A stretch of 64,000 nt of DNA from CBDCGJ01 sp965238305 (GTDB lineage: Bacteria > Pseudomonadota > Alphaproteobacteria > GCA-2731375): contig CBDEHK010000001.1 of assembly GCA_965238305.1 (NCBI GenBank), positions 2,232,001-2,296,000 of the forward strand. Direction: 5' to 3'. Position 1 is the stretch's first letter; each line of letters begins with the position of its first letter. Below the pieces are notes generated by a model. It was not told the origin of the DNA. It did not search any database and saw only the letters and a list, made by a program, of their open reading frames with translations. The translations under genes and the position numbers were made by a program. Shown one piece after another: positions 26,788 to 36,153 of this stretch.

Positions 26788-27321
26788 ATGGACTTAAAAT
26801 TTGAAGATATCGACTGGATGACGGAGGAAGCGAAAACGCTCGCCGAGTACTGGCGGCGTTTGCAGGGCGGTGACGTCGTGCCGCGACGGTCTGACTTCGA
26901 TCCGGCGGAAATTCGTTCAATCTTGCCTGGTATCGGGATTTACGAAGTAAAGTCGCCGGAAACAATATTGATACGTCTCGCCGGCACTTCGCTTGTCGAA
27001 ATTTTTGGTCAGGAAATAACCGGCCAAAATTTTATCGATTTTTGGCCACAGGATCTAAAATTTGAGGCGGGCAGAGTGCTCTCCGGCATGGTTGAGAAAC
27101 CCAGTGGTTTGCTGGTGCGAATTCACGGTGAAACCGTCGGCGGGAAAGTGGCGCCTGGTGTCTCCGTCGGCTTTCCTTTGCGTGACCAAGACGACCAATG
27201 CAATATGCTGGTTTTTCACACCGGCAGTACGCTTTTGCCGATGGCGCGTGATTCCAGAGCCGACCAAATTACCTCGTTGGTTGTTGACAGACGTCTATTC
27301 ATCGACATTGAAAATTGGTGA
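26788..27321 (+). CDS. PAS-domain protein (PAS_5/DUF1457-like)
   Basis: The 177-residue product from ATG 26788 is a single alpha-beta sensory-type domain. It has an N-terminal helix (AKTLAEYWRRLQGG), DFDPAEIRSILPGIGIYEV, RLAGTSLVEIFGQEITG and a closing LPLRDQ-like sheet region with NMLVFHTGSTLLPM. This pattern is the PAS_5 family, common in Rhodospirillales and Rhizobiales, with no known ligand. A frame extension to 26749 has no better start. It has no signal peptide or output domain. It is flanked by the thiolase (divergent) and the MDR oxidoreductase (convergent, 8-base gap). Confidence 0.8.
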   Translation: MDLKFEDIDWMTEEAKTLAEYWRRLQGGDVVPRRSDFDPAEIRSILPGIGIYEVKSPETILIRLAGTSLVEIFGQEITGQNFIDFWPQDLKFEAGRVLSGMVEKPSGLLVRIHGETVGGKVAPGVSVGFPLRDQDDQCNMLVFHTGSTLLPMARDSRADQITSLVVDRRLFIDIENW

Positions 27322-27329
27322 CTGGGCCG

Positions 27330-28304
27330 TTATTGGACAGTCAGCGTAATTTTTCCGAAATGTTGGTTGTTTTTCATGTGGTCCAACGCCTTGCCCACAT
27401 CTTCGAGTTTGAAGTTCTGATCTGCCGGCATGACTAAATCGCCGTTCTCTAATGCTGACCAAAGGTCTGTCCGCATCCGTATGCCAATTTCCTGAACTTC
27501 TTCGATTGTACGGGTGCGAAAAGTGACGCCAATATAGTCGATACGACGCAAGGCATGCAGGTCAAAATTAAAATCACCATTATTCCCGCCCAGGCGCCCG
27601 ACATTGACAATCCGGCCTTTGATGGCAGTCGCCGCCAGATTTTGGTTCATCACCGTCCCGGAAATCTGATCGATCACGAGATCGACACCCAGACCATCTG
27701 TCGCCTGCAATACCTGTTCGACCCAGTCAGGGTCACTGGAATCGATTGCCAGGTCCGCGCCAAATTCTGCCAAGCGGGCACGACGGCCGGGGTTGGTCGA
27801 ACTGCCGATAACGAAGCCGGCGCCCATTTGTTTGGCGATCTGCATGGCCATGATGCCGACACCGGAACTGGCTCCCTGTATCAGAACTCGTTCGCCATCT
27901 TGTAAACGACCATTGGTAACTAATGCATCGTGCATGGTGTTCAACGCCGTCGGCAAACTGGCCGCCTGTTCGAAAGTCATATTATTGGCGGGGAGTAAAC
28001 TGGCGCGTCGCCAATCGCAAACCGCATATTCGGCCCAACCCCCCCTACCTGAACACATAATCCGGTCCCCGACGCTAAACCCTTCGACGGCTTCTCCGAT
28101 TTTCTCAACTTCGCCGGACCATTCCATGCCAAGGCGCGTGCCGGTGCCTCCGATCTGGCCATGAAAGGCCCCCAAGGTCACCAACAGGTCGGCACGATTG
28201 AGGCCGCAGGCGCGAACACGAATTAACATCTCACTGGCGCCGGGCTGCGGTTTTTCAACGACTTTTATCTCGACGCCTTGGTCGGTCAATATCACGGCTT
28301 TCAT
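27330..28304 (-). CDS. Zinc-type MDR alcohol dehydrogenase/quinone oxidoreductase
   Basis: The 324-residue protein shows the medium-chain dehydrogenase fold: an N-terminal catalytic domain with GLNRADLLVTLG and GMEWSGEV, and the cofactor motif GASSGVGIMA near residue 144 followed by GSSTNPGRRARLAEFGAD. The catalytic and structural zinc cysteines of true alcohol dehydrogenases are absent, so it belongs to the quinone-oxidoreductase/enoyl-reductase (QOR, NADPH) branch. Reduction of quinones, enones or enoyl thioesters is likely, with substrate unknown. The next gene, on the other strand, starts 112 bases away. Confidence 0.9.
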   Translation of the reverse strand: MKAVILTDQGVEIKVVEKPQPGASEMLIRVRACGLNRADLLVTLGAFHGQIGGTGTRLGMEWSGEVEKIGEAVEGFSVGDRIMCSGRGGWAEYAVCDWRRASLLPANNMTFEQAASLPTALNTMHDALVTNGRLQDGERVLIQGASSGVGIMAMQIAKQMGAGFVIGSSTNPGRRARLAEFGADLAIDSSDPDWVEQVLQATDGLGVDLVIDQISGTVMNQNLAATAIKGRIVNVGRLGGNNGDFNFDLHALRRIDYIGVTFRTRTIEEVQEIGIRMRTDLWSALENGDLVMPADQNFKLEDVGKALDHMKNNQHFGKITLTVQ

Positions 28305-28416
28305 GGTTATCTTTCTATGCTGCAGAAATTTGAATTTTGTGGTATTGCGGATTTGGTCTTAATAACCTATTGGCGCATCGGGAAACCCCGCACCGATACG
28401 ATAGAGAGAACATATT

Positions 28417-29202
28417 ATGAAAGATATATTGGATTTAGATGCTTATCCCATGGACCGCTTGGAATCGGAAGAAGGGCGTGCATTCGCTGCCCGCAGCCGT
28501 CAGCAATATGTCGACAGTGGACTTTGTCTTTTGTCCGGACTGGTGCACCCAGATGCCCGAGAGTTGATGGCTCAGGAATGCATGCCGATGGCGGAAGGTG
28601 CGTTTTTTCATGAATCCGGTCATAACGCCTATTTGACCGAAGACGATAGTGAATTGCCGGCGGACCATCCCAGCCGACGTCGTGTCGAAACCAAAATTGG
28701 CAGCATTGCCTACGACGAGTTACCGGTCGATTGTCTGCTCCGTCAGGTTTATGACTGGAAGCCCTTGGGCGACTTTGTGGCCCATGTAGTAGGCCACGAA
28801 AAGCTTTATCAATTTGCCGACCCACTAGGGGCATGCAGCGTCAATGTCTGCAGTGCCGGCGGAAAACATGGCTGGCACTATGATGAAAGTGAATTTACCA
28901 TTACGGTCATGATGCAGGCACCGATAAGCGGCGGCGGCTTCGACTATGTTCATAATCTTCGCGATGCCAAAGGGGAAGAAGAACGCTTGGCGCGCATTCT
29001 TGATGGCGACAATAGCGAAACCGTGCATCTGCCGTTTGACGAGGGAAGTTTGCTGATATTCAACGGCCACAACAGTTTACATCAGGTGACGCCGGTGGAA
29101 GGCGAGCGCTTGCGCTTGGTGCCAATATTTTGTTTTGCGAATGAACCGAACGCGATGAATTCGCCAGAAGTGCGCAAAATGTTTTGGGGCCGAACAGGTT
29201 AG
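28417..29202 (+). CDS. Fe(II)/2-oxoglutarate dioxygenase, HalD/BesD-like, with intact HxD
   Basis: The 261-residue protein has a cupin-type jelly roll. Iron ligands can be placed at His154 and Asp156 (GWHYDES) and His222 (LHQVTPV), with the 2-oxoglutarate arginine near 231/233 (GERLRLVPIF). The overall pattern, with QQYVDSGLCLLSG early and SGGGFDYV after the HxD strand, is what I associate with the HalD/BesD amino-acid halogenase group. True halogenases replace the aspartate by glycine to bind chloride. Here Asp is kept, so hydroxylation or desaturation is expected instead. The ribosome site is GAGAGAA. Its stop overlaps the convergent DMT permease stop by 4 bases. The substrate, probably a free amino acid, is inferred. 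Confidence 0.82.
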   Translation: MKDILDLDAYPMDRLESEEGRAFAARSRQQYVDSGLCLLSGLVHPDARELMAQECMPMAEGAFFHESGHNAYLTEDDSELPADHPSRRRVETKIGSIAYDELPVDCLLRQVYDWKPLGDFVAHVVGHEKLYQFADPLGACSVNVCSAGGKHGWHYDESEFTITVMMQAPISGGGFDYVHNLRDAKGEEERLARILDGDNSETVHLPFDEGSLLIFNGHNSLHQVTPVEGERLRLVPIFCFANEPNAMNSPEVRKMFWGRTG

Positions 29203-30086
29203 ACTGTTACTGATTTGTCGCGGGCGATAATTACCAAGCCAAAACCGACAAATGCCATGCCGGCGACAATTTGCCAACTCAGCGTTTCCGACAACAACCA
29301 TAAACTTAACAACACACCGGAAATCGGTGAGATGAAACCAAAGCTCAGCATCAAGCTAGGGCTGTAGCGTTTCATCAAGATCGCGTTGATCATGAAGCCA
29401 AAACCGGCAATCACGACGCCTTGGTAGAGCAAGGCCATAATCGGCTGCCAAGACAAGTTGTGCCAGGCGATGGTCTCGCTGAGACTACCTGCTAAAGCGA
29501 ATGCCGGCAGCGATAAAATCATCTGCCAAGACATGACGCGGAATGGATCAATTTGCCGGATTAGTTTGGCCGAATAGATCATTCGGAACCCCAGCATCGC
29601 GGCATGGCATAAAATGACTAGACTACCCAACTCGAGCCAGGCCATTGAGTTCAAGTCGATATCCCGCGTCAGGATCACGCTGACGCCGACAAAAGCGACC
29701 GCAAGGCCGCTGGCCTTCACCATTGTCAGGCGGTCATCTTGCAACATGAAATGCGCGGTGACGGCGGCAAACATCGGATAGGTTGAGGTCAAGACAGATG
29801 CGACCGCGCCATCGGTCAATTTGAAGCCGACGTTCATCAAGCTAATCTGCACAAAAAACATGATTGAGAGCGGAATGAAAGGTCGCCATTCATGGCGTTC
29901 GGGCCACATGCGAACGCCTTTTGCCCGCGCCCAGAGAGCTATGCAAGAGATACCTATGGCGAAACGGACAAACCCACTCCAGAACGGTGGGAAAACTTCG
30001 ATGCCAATTTTAACGGCAACCGGGTTTCCGCCCCACAAGCTATGCACTAGGACGGCGAGCAAAATCGCGGTTAGGGGAAGCTTCAA
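29199..30086 (-). CDS. EamA/DMT-family membrane transporter
   Basis: The 295-residue protein consists of two repeats of about five hydrophobic helices. The first starts with ILLAVLVHSLWGGNPVAVK and ends in LAVAFVGVSVILTRD. The second includes GVVIAGFGFMINAIL and ends in FVGFGLVIIARDK. This is the EamA permease layout. Transport direction and substrate are unknown. It ends 4 bases into the convergent HalD/BesD-like gene, and it lies 18 bases after the methyltransferase gene on the same strand, so it is probably the last gene of a three-gene minus set with the methyltransferase and the bile-acid-symporter-like permease. Confidence 0.88.
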   Translation of the reverse strand: MKLPLTAILLAVLVHSLWGGNPVAVKIGIEVFPPFWSGFVRFAIGISCIALWARAKGVRMWPERHEWRPFIPLSIMFFVQISLMNVGFKLTDGAVASVLTSTYPMFAAVTAHFMLQDDRLTMVKASGLAVAFVGVSVILTRDIDLNSMAWLELGSLVILCHAAMLGFRMIYSAKLIRQIDPFRVMSWQMILSLPAFALAGSLSETIAWHNLSWQPIMALLYQGVVIAGFGFMINAILMKRYSPSLMLSFGFISPISGVLLSLWLLSETLSWQIVAGMAFVGFGLVIIARDKSVTV

Positions 30087-30104
30087 GACAAACGCCTAAT
30101 GGAT

Positions 30105-30803
30105 CTAAGGATGCTTGCGAGCGGCGATCACGGCGCGGGTGCCGTGGAGATGAAGAATGGCGGCCTGAAACCCAAGGATTTTTAAGGTGCCCAAAAACCA
30201 CGCTAATGATGCTGCCCGTTCGCCCGGCTCTCCAATTGCGGGCGGTGGGCGTTCATCGGGAATTTCCAGGTCGTGTATCCGCTCAAGTCTTTGCCACATG
30301 GCCTGATATTCGGCCATCAAGTTGACTGCTTCCAAGGCAAATCTATCCTGCACCAAAAACAATCCTCCTGGTCGCAGCAATGCATGAACATCAGCTAACT
30401 GTCGTTCTCGCTGAGCATCGTCGAAGTGATGAAACGACTGCACGCTTATGGCAATGGCAAATCTGTCTGCGGCTAATTTGGGGACGATCGGTTTATTCAG
30501 ATCATGCTCAACATACGACACCCTATCCCCATATTGCTGGAGGCGAATTTTTGCTTGGTCAAGGACAACAGAGGAATAGTCGACTGCTGTCACCGTCATC
30601 TCCGGCGTTGCATCCATCATCAGCTCAATTACATGGCCAGTTCCGCAGGCAAGATCGATAACTTGATCTCCGGCTTCGCATTTTGCGACTGCAATTGCCC
30701 TCATGATATCCAGCTGCTCGGCTCTGGTTGGGTTCGCGCGATGGGGGTTATTGTCCCAAGTGGCGACATGTTCGGGATCAAACCAGCGACCACTATTGCT
30801 CAT
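30105..30803 (-). CDS. Class I SAM-dependent methyltransferase
   Basis: The 232-residue protein has motif I VIDLACGTGHV near residue 49, motif post-I TAVDYS, YVEHDLN and a motif in SVQSFHHFDD, with the beta-strand PGGLFLVQDRF. This is the UbiE/Coq5-like Rossmann methyltransferase fold, and the acceptor is unknown. No membrane segment is present. It lies 12 bases after the bile-acid-symporter-like permease gene and 18 before the DMT permease, in the same orientation, suggesting a small transcript of a modifying enzyme with transporters. Confidence 0.88.
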   Translation of the reverse strand: MSNSGRWFDPEHVATWDNNPHRANPTRAEQLDIMRAIAVAKCEAGDQVIDLACGTGHVIELMMDATPEMTVTAVDYSSVVLDQAKIRLQQYGDRVSYVEHDLNKPIVPKLAADRFAIAISVQSFHHFDDAQRERQLADVHALLRPGGLFLVQDRFALEAVNLMAEYQAMWQRLERIHDLEIPDERPPPAIGEPGERAASLAWFLGTLKILGFQAAILHLHGTRAVIAARKHP

Positions 30804-30815
30804 TTTCGAATACTT

Positions 30816-31757
30816 TCATGGTTGATTGAGAAGTCGCCGGTAAACCGGCAAGACGAGGGACGGTAGCATGTACATCGGCAATTGAGCGAGGGCAAAGAAG
30901 AAGGCGACTTCGGCGCTGGCTTGTTTGCCTAATACCGCTAGGACTAGACCCATGTTGCAATTGCCCGCCATATGACCCACCGTAAAGGCGATGCGTTTCC
31001 CCTGACGCCAGAACAAAAGTGCACCGACAATTTGCAAGCTTGCGTTGGCAAGAAAGGCGATTCCTACAGTGATCGCTGCAAACCACGGGCGCGCAATAGC
31101 CAGTTCGGATACCCCGTCCATGATCGCGATGGCAAAAATCACCAGGCCTAGAACGGACAAACCTTCAATCTGTCGATGCGAACGATTGATGAGACGCGCA
31201 GAGGGCCGATAGCGCTTCAAGACGTAGGTTAGAAGAAGGCTGCTGCCGACAAGTAGAGCCAAGCGCAGCATCAAACTCGAGATCGACAAATCGATATCGA
31301 GTTCAAGCAAATAGAGCGCCAACACGGGCAGTGTGAACGGGACCAAAATATGGCAGGCAATCACGACAAAGACGGCAAAAGCCGCGTCTAAACCCAGGAT
31401 CAGAGCAAAAGCCGGGGCTGAAGTTATCGGTGGGGCTGCGGCCATCAAGACCAATGCGACAGCCAAGCCAATGGGCAAGTATCCCGGCGAAACCACAACC
31501 ATCATGAGTAGGGGCGACACGATCAACGCAAAAACGATGACCGTGAGGATCAGAAGGGGCCGTTTGCTGAACGCCGCGACTTCGGAGAAATTCAAACGGA
31601 TCAAGGCGGTGGTCAAATTCAGCACGACAATGGGCCCGAGATAAGGTCGAAGCAAGGACGCCAGATCCGGTAACGCCAAACCACCCAACACCCCAACAGC
31701 CAGAAACAACGTCGCGTGGCGCGCAAGAAATTCAAGAAATCGACCGGTCGCGCTCAT
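30816..31757 (-). CDS. BASS-like (bile acid:sodium symporter family) permease
   Basis: The 313-residue protein has about nine to ten membrane segments. It shows the paired-repeat layout of the bile acid:sodium symporter/arsenite-permease superfamily, with segments such as MAAAPPITSAPAFALILGLD and GHMAGNCNMGLVLAVLG, the latter resembling the conserved asparagine-containing crossover. Whether it is sodium coupled cannot be told. The start is ATG 31757, preceded by a TTG that would add one residue. Gaps to the next genes downstream are 12 and 18 bases, so they are likely co-transcribed. Confidence 0.78.
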   Translation of the reverse strand: MSATGRFLEFLARHATLFLAVGVLGGLALPDLASLLRPYLGPIVVLNLTTALIRLNFSEVAAFSKRPLLILTVIVFALIVSPLLMMVVVSPGYLPIGLAVALVLMAAAPPITSAPAFALILGLDAAFAVFVVIACHILVPFTLPVLALYLLELDIDLSISSLMLRLALLVGSSLLLTYVLKRYRPSARLINRSHRQIEGLSVLGLVIFAIAIMDGVSELAIARPWFAAITVGIAFLANASLQIVGALLFWRQGKRIAFTVGHMAGNCNMGLVLAVLGKQASAEVAFFFALAQLPMYMLPSLVLPVYRRLLNQP

Positions 31758-32344
31758 CAATTTTGCCTACCACAATTAAGCCGAAATAATTTCCCACTGC
31801 AGATATCAAATCACTTCGGAAATACCATAACGCGGCAGCACTGGTTGGAAAAATAAATTGGCCCCCGATTCTGGGCATGAACCGGGGGCCGGTCACGGAC
31901 CCGGGGGGTGTGATGGGTCCGCTAAACTGTTATCCGAGCAATTTATTTAATTTCACACAACAGCAACCTGCCTTGTGGCAAAACCACAATTCAATTCGGT
32001 CATCTTGGTGCGCAATTTTGAATAATGCCCTCAAAATTCTCTGCCTAGGAAATGACAAATTAGCGAGCCAATTTCTTACTCATCCCCTACCATGACATAA
32101 TAACGTAAATATTTAGCTAATCCTTTATCAAGGGTAAATGATTACAAAAATCAATATTACAAATATTATTATGATTGTAGTCGGTTTATATGTCTAATTT
32201 CCCAGTAATTGCGTTCTTATCACGTGATTGCCCGAAATCTCCAGTTATTATTTAAATTGGACTAATGCATTTTAAAGTAGAGTACCGCCAAAATCTAGCG
32301 TATTTCGGATGATTAGGTGCGAATCGCAGGCCGTCACACCATTG
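31758..32344. other. Gene-poor spacer with two GC-rich hairpins
   Basis: This stretch of 587 bases has no convincing gene. It holds two adjacent hairpins: GGCCCCCG (31860-31867) pairing with CGGGGGCC (31883-31890), and GGACCC pairing with GGGTCC (about 31897-31920). On the minus strand the first stem is followed by AATTTATTTTT, so it could end the transcript of the 5-oxoprolinase-like gene about 450 bases upstream. The rest is AT-rich and shows no ORF with support. Confidence 0.5.
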
Positions 32345-35300
32345 TTAATCGCGCGCGCCATATCCGCCGCCGGTTGGTGTTTGGATGACAATGACGTCAC
32401 CAGCGGCGACTTCCGTCTCATCGCGCCCTTCCAGTTCACTGATCCGGCCGTCACCGCGCTCGACCCAATTGTGACCGCATTCACCTGCTTCGCCGCCGTT
32501 TAGGCCAAAGGGGGGGACCACGCGATGACTAGATAGAATGGATGCCGTCATCGGTTCCAAAAATCTGAGGCGCCGGGCGGTGCCATCGCCTCCATTGTGC
32601 TGTCCTTTGCCGCCAGAACCAGTTCTGATTTCAAAGCGTTCGAGCAAGACAGGAAAACGCCATTCAAGGACTTCCGGGTCGGTGAGGCGGGAATTGGTCA
32701 TATGAGTGTGGACCGCAGATGCGCCATCAAAATCCGCCCCGGCCCCGGCGCCCCCACAAATCGTCTCATAATACTGCCAACGATCATTACCAAAGGTGAA
32801 ATTATTCATCGTTCCCTGGGCCGCCGCGACGACACCTAGGGCACCGTACAAGGCATCCGTGGTACATTGGGAGGTTTCAACATTCCCGGCAACAACGGCG
32901 GCCGGGTATTGTGGGTTTAGCATGCTGCCTTCCGGGATGATCAGTTCGATCGGTTTCAGGCAACCTGCATTGAGGGGGATATCCGCTTCCACCAATGAGC
33001 GGAACACATACAATACAGCAGCTCGGCAGACCGCGGTCGGCGCGTTATAGTTTGTCGGCAATTGCGGCGACGTGCCGGTGAAGTCAATACGCGCATTTCT
33101 GTTTGCGTGATCGATCTTGATGGCAACGGCTATTTGGCTGCCATCGTCCATCGGATAAACAAATTCGCCGTCTTTCAAAACGTCGATCACTCGACGGACG
33201 GATTCTTCAGCATTATTCTGCACGTGGGTCATGTAGGCATGTACGACATCAAGACCATAATGCTGAATAATTCGTTGCAATTCTTGAACGCCCTTTTCGT
33301 TAGCCGCAATCTGCGCTTTCAGGTCGGCAATATTATTGTCGACATTGCGTGAAGGATAAGGACCGGAAGATAAAACAGTACGAATATCAGCCTCTAGCAA
33401 GTGGCCGCCGTCCATCAGCTTAATATTATTCAAGAGCACGCCTTCTTCTTCGACGGTGCGGCTGTTCGGCGGCATCGAACCGGGGCTGATGCCGCCAATA
33501 TCGGCATGATGGCCGCGGCTTGCAGTATAGAAAAGCGGTCGATTTTCGGCATCGAAAACCGGCGTGACGACCGTTACATCTGGTAAGTGAGTGCCGCCGT
33601 TATAGGGCGCGTTCAGAACATAAACGTCGCCCGCGGTCATAGCGTTGCGATGCTCGCGAATGACCGCTTGGACACTTTCGCTCATCGATCCCAGATGCAC
33701 TGGCATATGCGGTGCGTTCGCGATCAGATCGCCATCGGCATCAAACAGGGCGCAAGAAAAATCAAGCCGTTCTTTGATATTCACGGAATGAGAGGTTTTG
33801 GCCAGGACCACACCCATCTGTTCGGCGATCGACATGAATAAGTTATTGAAGATTTCTAACATCACTGGATCTGCGTCCGTGCCGATAGCAACACGCGCCG
33901 GCAAAGCTTCAACCCGATCCATGATCAAATGGCCCCGTTCGGTTAAGCGGGCTTGCCAACCGGGCTCGATAATTGTTGTGCCGGTGCTTTCGGCAATAAT
34001 CGCCGGTCCATTGATTTGATTGCCGGGTCGCAGATTGTCACGATCAACAACCGGTGTCGTCCAGCTTTCGCCGGCCATAATACTTTCAACGTTCGCTAAC
34101 GGTTGTACCGCTGATGCACTTTCTGCTGCATCTGTTGCGAGAAGTGGGTCTTCGGCGGTTTCACCGGCGCCAATGACCTCCACCGAAACCGCTTCGACAA
34201 TATGGCGGCGGGTGCTATCGACGAAGCCATATTGGGCATGATGGGCGGTTTCGAAGGCGGAGACGATTTGTTGAAGATCACCAAAGGGTACGACCATGGC
34301 GCTGTCTGTGCCTTCGTAACGCAAATGCAGTTTCTTTAACACTGTGATGCGGTCGGTGGGGATGTTTTGCCTAACGATTTCCCTTTGTGCTTCAGCCGCC
34401 AGTCGATCCAGAACCTCTGACAAATCCGCTTTCATAGTTTCGCCAAGGGGCAGTTCAACAGCTTCTTCCCGCAAGGCACGAATATCCGCCAGACCCATGC
34501 CGTAAGCAGACAGCACGCCGGCGAACGGATGAATGAATACAGTTGAAATGCCAAGCGCATCCGCCACCAGGCAAGCATGCTGCCCGCCGGCGCCGCCGAA
34601 ACTGGTCAGGACATATTCAGTGACGTCGTAGCCCCGTTGGGTAGATATCTTGGTGATCGCGTTGGCCATATTCTCAACCGCAATGCGCAGAAAGCCTTCG
34701 GCGATTTCTTCGACCGGCGGTTTTTTTCCAGTCGTGCTGGCGATCTGATTCGCCATATCAGCAAACTTCTCACGAACGATATCTGCGTCGAGTGGTTGGT
34801 CGCCGTCAGGACCGAAGACATGGGGAAAATATTCCGGTTGCAACTTACCCAGCATCACATTGCAATCGGTCACAGTTAGCGGCCCACCGCGGCGGTAACA
34901 GGCTGGCCCCGGATTGGCGCCGGCACTGTCGGGACCGACCTGAAAACGACCGTCATCAAAATGCAGGATAGAGCCACCGCCGGCGGCGACGGTGTGTATA
35001 TGCATCATCGGCGCTTGCATGCGAACGCCGGCGACTTCGGTGTCGAACACCCGCTCCATCTCGCCGGCATAGTGGGAAACGTCAGTTGACGTCCCGCCCA
35101 TGTCGAAACCGATCATTTTTTCAAATCCAGCCATCGAAGTCGTACGGACGGCGCCGACCACGCCACCGGCCGGACCGGAGACAATGCAGTCTTTTCCTTG
35201 AAATAAATTGGCGTCGGTCAGGCCGCCATTCGACTGCATGAACATCAATTTGACATCCGTCAAATGATCACTGATCTGATCGACATATCGTCGCAAGATC

Positions 35301-35959
35301 GGCGATAAATAAGCGTCGACGACTGTGGTGTCGCCGCGACGGACCAGTTTCATCAGCGGACTGACTTCGTGGCTGACGGAGATTTGGCTGAAGCCAATTT
35401 CACGAGCTAGTTCTGCCACTTGTTTCTCATGTTCGCGATATCGGTAGCCATGCATGAAGGCGATAGCGCAACAACGCAGGCCGCTATCGAATGCTGCCTG
35501 CAAATCACGATGGGCCTGATCCAGGTTAACAGGTATGAGTTCTGTGCCATGAGCGTCGTAACGCTCCTGCACTTCGATAACCTGTTCGTACAGCATGTCT
35601 GGTAGCTTGATATTGAGATCGAACAATCGGGGCCGGTTTTGATATCCAATGCGCAGGGCGTCACGGAAACCTTCCGTGGTGACGAACAATGTGCGTTCAC
35701 CTTTGCGTTCCAGCAAGGCGTTGGTGCCAACCGTTGTGCCCATCTTTACGGCACTAATCAGTTCGCTTGGAATAACGTCAGAAGCGGTGAGCGCCAGCAG
35801 ATCGCGAATTCCCTGCACCGCGGCATCTTTATAGCGCTCTGGATTTTCCGACAGCAATTTGTGGGTGCGATATTCACCGTCCGGTGTGCGCGCCACTATA
35901 TCCGTGAAGGTTCCGCCCCGGTCGATCCAGAATTGCCAGTTTCCCTCTTGCTTTCCCAT
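32345..35959 (-). CDS. Fused HyuA-HyuB protein (5-oxoprolinase/hydantoinase family)
   Basis: The 1204-residue protein is a fusion of a hydantoinase A-type half (about 1-690) and a hydantoinase B-type half (about 700-1200). The A half begins WQFWIDRGGTFTDIVARTPDG, an ATP-binding actin-like motif, and contains GGTSTDVSHY and AAGGGSILHFDDGRFQVGPD. The B half begins DPVMLEIFNNLFMSIAEQMG and has GDVYVLNAPYNGGTHLPDVT and GGAGAGADFDG. Such fused enzymes are ATP-dependent 5-oxoprolinases that cleave 5-oxoproline to glutamate, or related amidohydrolases. I favour the ATG at 35959 (AGGTGA ribosome site); a GTG at 35962 adds one residue. It is a single gene, with no co-transcribed neighbour. Confidence 0.9.
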   Translation of the reverse strand: MGKQEGNWQFWIDRGGTFTDIVARTPDGEYRTHKLLSENPERYKDAAVQGIRDLLALTASDVIPSELISAVKMGTTVGTNALLERKGERTLFVTTEGFRDALRIGYQNRPRLFDLNIKLPDMLYEQVIEVQERYDAHGTELIPVNLDQAHRDLQAAFDSGLRCCAIAFMHGYRYREHEKQVAELAREIGFSQISVSHEVSPLMKLVRRGDTTVVDAYLSPILRRYVDQISDHLTDVKLMFMQSNGGLTDANLFQGKDCIVSGPAGGVVGAVRTTSMAGFEKMIGFDMGGTSTDVSHYAGEMERVFDTEVAGVRMQAPMMHIHTVAAGGGSILHFDDGRFQVGPDSAGANPGPACYRRGGPLTVTDCNVMLGKLQPEYFPHVFGPDGDQPLDADIVREKFADMANQIASTTGKKPPVEEIAEGFLRIAVENMANAITKISTQRGYDVTEYVLTSFGGAGGQHACLVADALGISTVFIHPFAGVLSAYGMGLADIRALREEAVELPLGETMKADLSEVLDRLAAEAQREIVRQNIPTDRITVLKKLHLRYEGTDSAMVVPFGDLQQIVSAFETAHHAQYGFVDSTRRHIVEAVSVEVIGAGETAEDPLLATDAAESASAVQPLANVESIMAGESWTTPVVDRDNLRPGNQINGPAIIAESTGTTIIEPGWQARLTERGHLIMDRVEALPARVAIGTDADPVMLEIFNNLFMSIAEQMGVVLAKTSHSVNIKERLDFSCALFDADGDLIANAPHMPVHLGSMSESVQAVIREHRNAMTAGDVYVLNAPYNGGTHLPDVTVVTPVFDAENRPLFYTASRGHHADIGGISPGSMPPNSRTVEEEGVLLNNIKLMDGGHLLEADIRTVLSSGPYPSRNVDNNIADLKAQIAANEKGVQELQRIIQHYGLDVVHAYMTHVQNNAEESVRRVIDVLKDGEFVYPMDDGSQIAVAIKIDHANRNARIDFTGTSPQLPTNYNAPTAVCRAAVLYVFRSLVEADIPLNAGCLKPIELIIPEGSMLNPQYPAAVVAGNVETSQCTTDALYGALGVVAAAQGTMNNFTFGNDRWQYYETICGGAGAGADFDGASAVHTHMTNSRLTDPEVLEWRFPVLLERFEIRTGSGGKGQHNGGDGTARRLRFLEPMTASILSSHRVVPPFGLNGGEAGECGHNWVERGDGRISELEGRDETEVAAGDVIVIQTPTGGGYGARD

Positions 35960-36153
35960 CACTCACCTGAATTCCTTGAATTTTTTCATAGCGCGCTTTT
36001 ATATATCGCTGCGGTGGAAATATCGAGCGGCAACTGTGGGGTTGGTGTTCCGGCTAAATATTTCTTGCAAATTTGCTGATCTGAGATCATTGCTGGCATG
36101 GCAGGCGATGACGGGATATCGTTTTCAAAACATAGATGTGAGCATGTTGACGG

